In this document: positions 61,087-64,000 of the stretch, in pieces | Position numbering within the stretch: position 1 is the stretch's first letter | Layout of the letters: each line of letters opens with the position of its first letter | From: Pollutiaquabacter sp046052345 | GTDB taxonomy: Bacteria; Bacteroidota; Bacteroidia; AKYH767-A; 2013-40CM-41-45 | Direction: 5' to 3' | Assembly: GCA_046052345.1 (NCBI GenBank) | Contig: JBJOMN010000007.1 | Coordinates: forward strand, 186,001 to 250,000 | DNA: 64,000 nucleotides | Position numbers and translations under genes: made by a program | Notes under the pieces: generated by a model | Database searches by the model: none | Told to the model about the DNA's origin: nothing | The model's input: only the letters and a program-made list of their open reading frames with translations

Positions 61087-62220
61087 ATGAACCCATTCGC
61101 CCGGTTTATCATTGCCGTTTCACTTACGGTGACGGCTTATGTCGCCAAAGCCCAGACGACCTCCTCTTTCGTCTTCGAAGGGATCACACGTTCCTTCATC
61201 GTCTATACTCCGTCTTCGTATGTCCCGGGATCCAGTTTGCCGTTGGTCTTCGTGCTGCACGGTTTCACACAGAATGCGCAGACCATCATGGACGTTTCCG
61301 CCTTCAATAATGTCGCCGATACCGGTAATTTCATCGTCGTGTATCCTAACGGTGTCGGCAATGCATGGAACACCAATTCCGGCATGACCGGCGGCTCCAC
61401 GGCTAATGACATCGGTTTCATCTCGGCCCTGACCGATACGATGTTCAGCCGCTACAATATCGATACAACGCGGGTCTTTTCCTGCGGTTTTTCGGCGGGC
61501 GGCTATATGAGCCACCGCCTGGCCTGCGAATCTTCGCGTTGTTATGCTGCCATCGCTTCCGTTGCCGGAACTATGAGTTCAGGCGCTTATTCGGCCTGCA
61601 ATCCGATTCGTCCTGTGCCGGTCTTGCAGATACACGGCACTGCCGATGGCGTTGTGTCCTACAACGGCGGAACGGGCGGAGTCTCTGTCAACGATGTGAT
61701 GACCAAGTGGGTGGGAGTGGATGCTTGTCCGACCGCGCCCGCGGTGACCTCGTTACCCAATACTAACATCTTGGACAATTCCACCGTGGAGAGCAACAGT
61801 TACTATCCGTGCACCTCCAATTACGAAGTGAAGTTGTTGAAAGTGATCGGCGGAGGGCATCAGTGGCCCGGAACCAACGCCCTCCTGGGCGGCTTGGGGA
61901 CCATCAACCGCGATATCCACGCCAGCGGAGAGATATGGAAGTTCTTCAGAGGATATACCTGTAACAGTTTCTCCACCGGGACGGATCCGGCCCGCGCAGA
62001 TGAGATCGCTCTGGAGAGATTCACATCCGACCAATTCTTTGTCTCAGCCCCTGCCGGCATGATACTGATTTATTCACTGTTCGACCTCAATGGACGGCAG
62101 ATCCTTTCCGGTAACACCGAAAACGGACACGTCATCGACGTATCGACAGTGGCGCATGGCTGTTACGTCCTCTCAGTCTCGTCGGAACGTATGAGCCGCA
62201 GTTACCGGCTGGTGCGGTGA
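61087..62220 (+). CDS. Secreted PHB-depolymerase/LpqC-type esterase with T9SS type A sorting domain
   Basis: A 377-residue exported hydrolase. After a signal peptide (MNPFARFIIAVSLTVTAYVAKAQ), the catalytic domain has FVLHGFTQNAQTIMD (oxyanion), VYPNGVGNAWN, the nucleophile elbow CGFSAGGYMSHRLAC (serine about residue 136), PVLQIHGTADGVVSY with the aspartate, and IGGGHQWPG with the histidine. These match the polyhydroxybutyrate depolymerase/feruloyl esterase-like family. The C-terminal 70 residues (RFTSDQFFVSAP, DLNGRQILSG, YRLVR) look like a type A sorting domain without the usual NP motif. Substrate unproven: a polyester or acetylated/feruloylated polysaccharide. Confidence 0.85.
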   Translation: MNPFARFIIAVSLTVTAYVAKAQTTSSFVFEGITRSFIVYTPSSYVPGSSLPLVFVLHGFTQNAQTIMDVSAFNNVADTGNFIVVYPNGVGNAWNTNSGMTGGSTANDIGFISALTDTMFSRYNIDTTRVFSCGFSAGGYMSHRLACESSRCYAAIASVAGTMSSGAYSACNPIRPVPVLQIHGTADGVVSYNGGTGGVSVNDVMTKWVGVDACPTAPAVTSLPNTNILDNSTVESNSYYPCTSNYEVKLLKVIGGGHQWPGTNALLGGLGTINRDIHASGEIWKFFRGYTCNSFSTGTDPARADEIALERFTSDQFFVSAPAGMILIYSLFDLNGRQILSGNTENGHVIDVSTVAHGCYVLSVSSERMSRSYRLVR

Positions 62221-62308
62221 AAGCCGGCCTTCATGAATTGATTCCTGCTTAGTTCATGGTTCGTTGCCACCGGTCGTCCCCTCCGTGTACGGCGGTATTT
62301 CGGACAAT

Positions 62309-62322
62309 TTCACGAAAGTGAA
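62309..62322 (+). other. Short hairpin after the esterase gene
   Basis: TTCAC-GAAA-GTGAA forms a 5-bp stem with a GNRA tetraloop, followed by GCAGTTTTTC. A weak terminator or an RNA structure is possible. The rest of the 220-bp region to 62440 shows no gene. Confidence 0.3.
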
Positions 62323-62440
62323 GCAGTTTTTCACGGGACTGAACATGGCATCATGTGCAAACTGCCGCTTACAAGTCGAATCGGCCGGGCCACTTTGATG
62401 CTCCGGCTTTTTTTATTTTTCCTGCTCTTTAGCATTCAAG

Positions 62441-64000
62441 ATGAAAAAGGTGAACGTTGCTGACGCAGCCCGTGCGAAAAGGCGATGGAGGGTCCTGCTG
62501 GCGGGTGTGTCGTTCCTGCTCTATGCAGTGTCATGTACGTACCAGTACACTATGGACGACGATATATTCTTCCTGAAACATCGGTCCGTTCAGCAGGGTT
62601 TGTCGGGCACTTGGGAGATCTTCTCTCACGGCAGCATGGAAAAATTCGACGGTACTCGGGGTGTGCAGACGTACCGCCCTGCCTATCTCCTGGTATTCGC
62701 ATTGGAAAAACAGCTTTTCGGTGAAGTGCCGGCGGTCTCTCATCTGATAAATGTGTTGTCATATGCGCTCCTGGCATTACTCCTGTTCGGATTGCTTGAA
62801 ACGCTTTTCCGAGGCCACCACGTGCTCGTAGCTGCCCTGACGACCCTGCTCTACATCCTGCATCCGCTCCATACCGAGGTCGTGGCCAGCGTGAAAAGCC
62901 GTGACGAGATCCTTGCAGCCTTGTTTTGTCTGCTTGCGTGGAGGGATTACCTGAGTTTCATCGACCATGGCAAACAAGACCGGAGATGGCGGGCGGTAGC
63001 ATGGTTTCTACTGGCCTCGTTCACGAAAGAAAGCACTATCGCCTTTCTGGCTGTTTATCCGTTGAGTGCCGTCATGTTCCGGGCGCGTGCGTGGAAGCAG
63101 GTGGCGGTCGATATGGTGCCGTTTGTGATGGTCAGCCTCATCTACCTGTCGGTACGTGTCGGTATCGAAGGTACTGTGAACGAATACTCAGGGCTTCCTG
63201 TGCTTGCCAATGTGCTTACTGCCGCAAAGGACTTTTCCGAGTTAATGGCCACGAAGCTGGAGATCCTTTGGTATAATCTGAAGATGGTTTTTGTCCCATG
63301 GCCACTGGCGTGGGATTACTCGTACAACCGGATTCCGCTGGTCGGTTTCGATTCGTTGCTGCCATGGGTCGCCCTCGCCGGTTACGGTATCCTCTTGTTC
63401 GCCGGAATACGGTACTTCCGTACCCGGCCCCTGCTTGCTTTCGGATGTTGGTTCTTTCTGCTTACTTCATCGCCGACAAACAACTTCTTCATCAACAATA
63501 CCACCACCTTCGGTGAACGTCTGCTTTTCATGCCGTCGCTCGGCGCCTGTCTGGTCATCGTAGGTCTCCTGCTATCGGCGCAAAGGTTGCGGAATAAACC
63601 GGATTCCGCCGGTCATGGCGGACTGGTCAAGCCGGTAGCAGTGATTGCCGTGATTTTTACCGTCCTGACGACAGTGCGTGCAGGCGACTGGAAGGACAAT
63701 CTCCGGCTCTTCGAATCGGGCGTGGAGGTAAACCCCGAATCCAGCCGCACCCAGTACAGCCTGGCCTCCGAACTTTTCCGTCAGGCCCGGAAACTTCCGG
63801 AAGGGGAGAAGAGGAGTTCTTATCTGTCCCGTGCCGGAGACTGCTTCCGTCGCAGTATCGATATCCTTCCCGGAAATTTCCAGGCCCGTTACAACTACGC
63901 GTTGTACAGTTCCTTCATCGGGGATACGGCTTCGGCTATCCGCGAATACAAGACGATCATTGCATTGAAACCGGATTACCTGGAGGCGATCAACAATCTC
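62441..64000 (+). CDS. TMTC-like membrane protein with TPR repeats (3' end outside window)
   Basis: The visible 520 codons begin MKKVNVADAARAKRRWRVLL and run open to the edge. Multiple membrane segments carry the same landmarks as the gene at 7885: the acidic first loop (YTMDDDIFF), TYRPAYLL, HPLHTEVVASVKSRDEIL, FTKESTIAFL and TTFGERLLFMPSLGACL. The last 80 visible residues begin TPR-like helices (NFQARYNYALYSSFIGDTASA). It is thus a paralog. A GT-C glycosyltransferase role is inferred only. No -7 box is obvious upstream. Confidence 0.8.
   Translation, partial: MKKVNVADAARAKRRWRVLLAGVSFLLYAVSCTYQYTMDDDIFFLKHRSVQQGLSGTWEIFSHGSMEKFDGTRGVQTYRPAYLLVFALEKQLFGEVPAVSHLINVLSYALLALLLFGLLETLFRGHHVLVAALTTLLYILHPLHTEVVASVKSRDEILAALFCLLAWRDYLSFIDHGKQDRRWRAVAWFLLASFTKESTIAFLAVYPLSAVMFRARAWKQVAVDMVPFVMVSLIYLSVRVGIEGTVNEYSGLPVLANVLTAAKDFSELMATKLEILWYNLKMVFVPWPLAWDYSYNRIPLVGFDSLLPWVALAGYGILLFAGIRYFRTRPLLAFGCWFFLLTSSPTNNFFINNTTTFGERLLFMPSLGACLVIVGLLLSAQRLRNKPDSAGHGGLVKPVAVIAVIFTVLTTVRAGDWKDNLRLFESGVEVNPESSRTQYSLASELFRQARKLPEGEKRSSYLSRAGDCFRRSIDILPGNFQARYNYALYSSFIGDTASAIREYKTIIALKPDYLEAINNL

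Noticed and set aside
1..64000. tRNA, rRNA, riboswitches, insertion sequences, prophage genes
   Set aside because: Scanning the intergenic spaces (all under 300 bp) showed no cloverleaf-like or rRNA sequence, no transposase or integrase, and no terminal repeats. A covariance-model search would be needed for certainty.

Overview
The window is from a chromosome of the Bacteroidota, probably an environmental, gliding or surface-associated member. Evidence: type IX secretion (T9SS) C-terminal sorting domains on at least six proteins, a PorP/SprF outer-membrane partner, SprB and PKD repeat adhesins, HU-CCDC81/SPOR and DUF4421 proteins, a short NuoG, and promoter elements of the Bacteroidota -7 type (TAnnTTTG). 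Menaquinone appears to be made by the futalosine route (mqnC). I see no rRNA, tRNA, CRISPR array, insertion sequence or prophage. The two genes at the window edges (pdxA and a GT-C/TPR protein) are cut by the boundary.

Layout. 1-13 kb: housekeeping genes (pdxA, pepA, mqnC, ribE, metF, lepA) mixed with a TMTC-like membrane TPR protein and two secreted T9SS cargo proteins. 13-19 kb: serine dehydratase, then a PorP/SprF gene directly before a 1070-residue SprB-repeat adhesin. 19-29.5 kb: one long minus-strand array, nuoABCDEFGHIJK (complex I without L, M and N), running straight into mtnA and a class II aldolase. 29.7-36.7 kb: a tetR-hlyD-emrB efflux operon with a clear operator, queA, a second drug-type MFS transporter and a DUF4421 protein. 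36.8-41.2 kb: a small heat-shock protein with a long prion-like N-terminus, a HU/SPOR protein, and an S24 (LexA-like) regulator divergent from dinB. 41.2-45.7 kb: icd, a small membrane protein, DUF6671 and an SbtA-type bicarbonate permease in one operon, divergent from a lysR gene. 45.8-54.5 kb: an unknown lipoprotein, a secreted endonuclease I, a short error-prone-type DnaE and a PKD-repeat adhesin. 54.6-64 kb: cell-wall and housekeeping genes (gamma-carbonic anhydrase, murI, glycosyltransferase, ATL, trmB, mrp, nifU), a probable pseudo-hydrolase, a secreted PHB-depolymerase-type esterase and a second TMTC-like gene.

How the genes may work together. S24 regulator, DinB and short DnaE look like a Bacteroidota SOS mutagenesis set that is split here by about 7 kb. 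The lysR/icd/DUF6671/sbtA block suggests coupling of bicarbonate uptake to the 2-oxoglutarate branch of the TCA cycle. mtnA plus a class II aldolase, without other methionine-salvage genes, fits a short methylthioribose or deoxyribose phosphate salvage route. The most unusual single gene is the sHSP, whose residues 24-199 contain only one charged residue. A window-wide pattern is that several genes have a -7 promoter box only 3-8 nt before the start codon, which predicts leaderless or nearly leaderless mRNAs.
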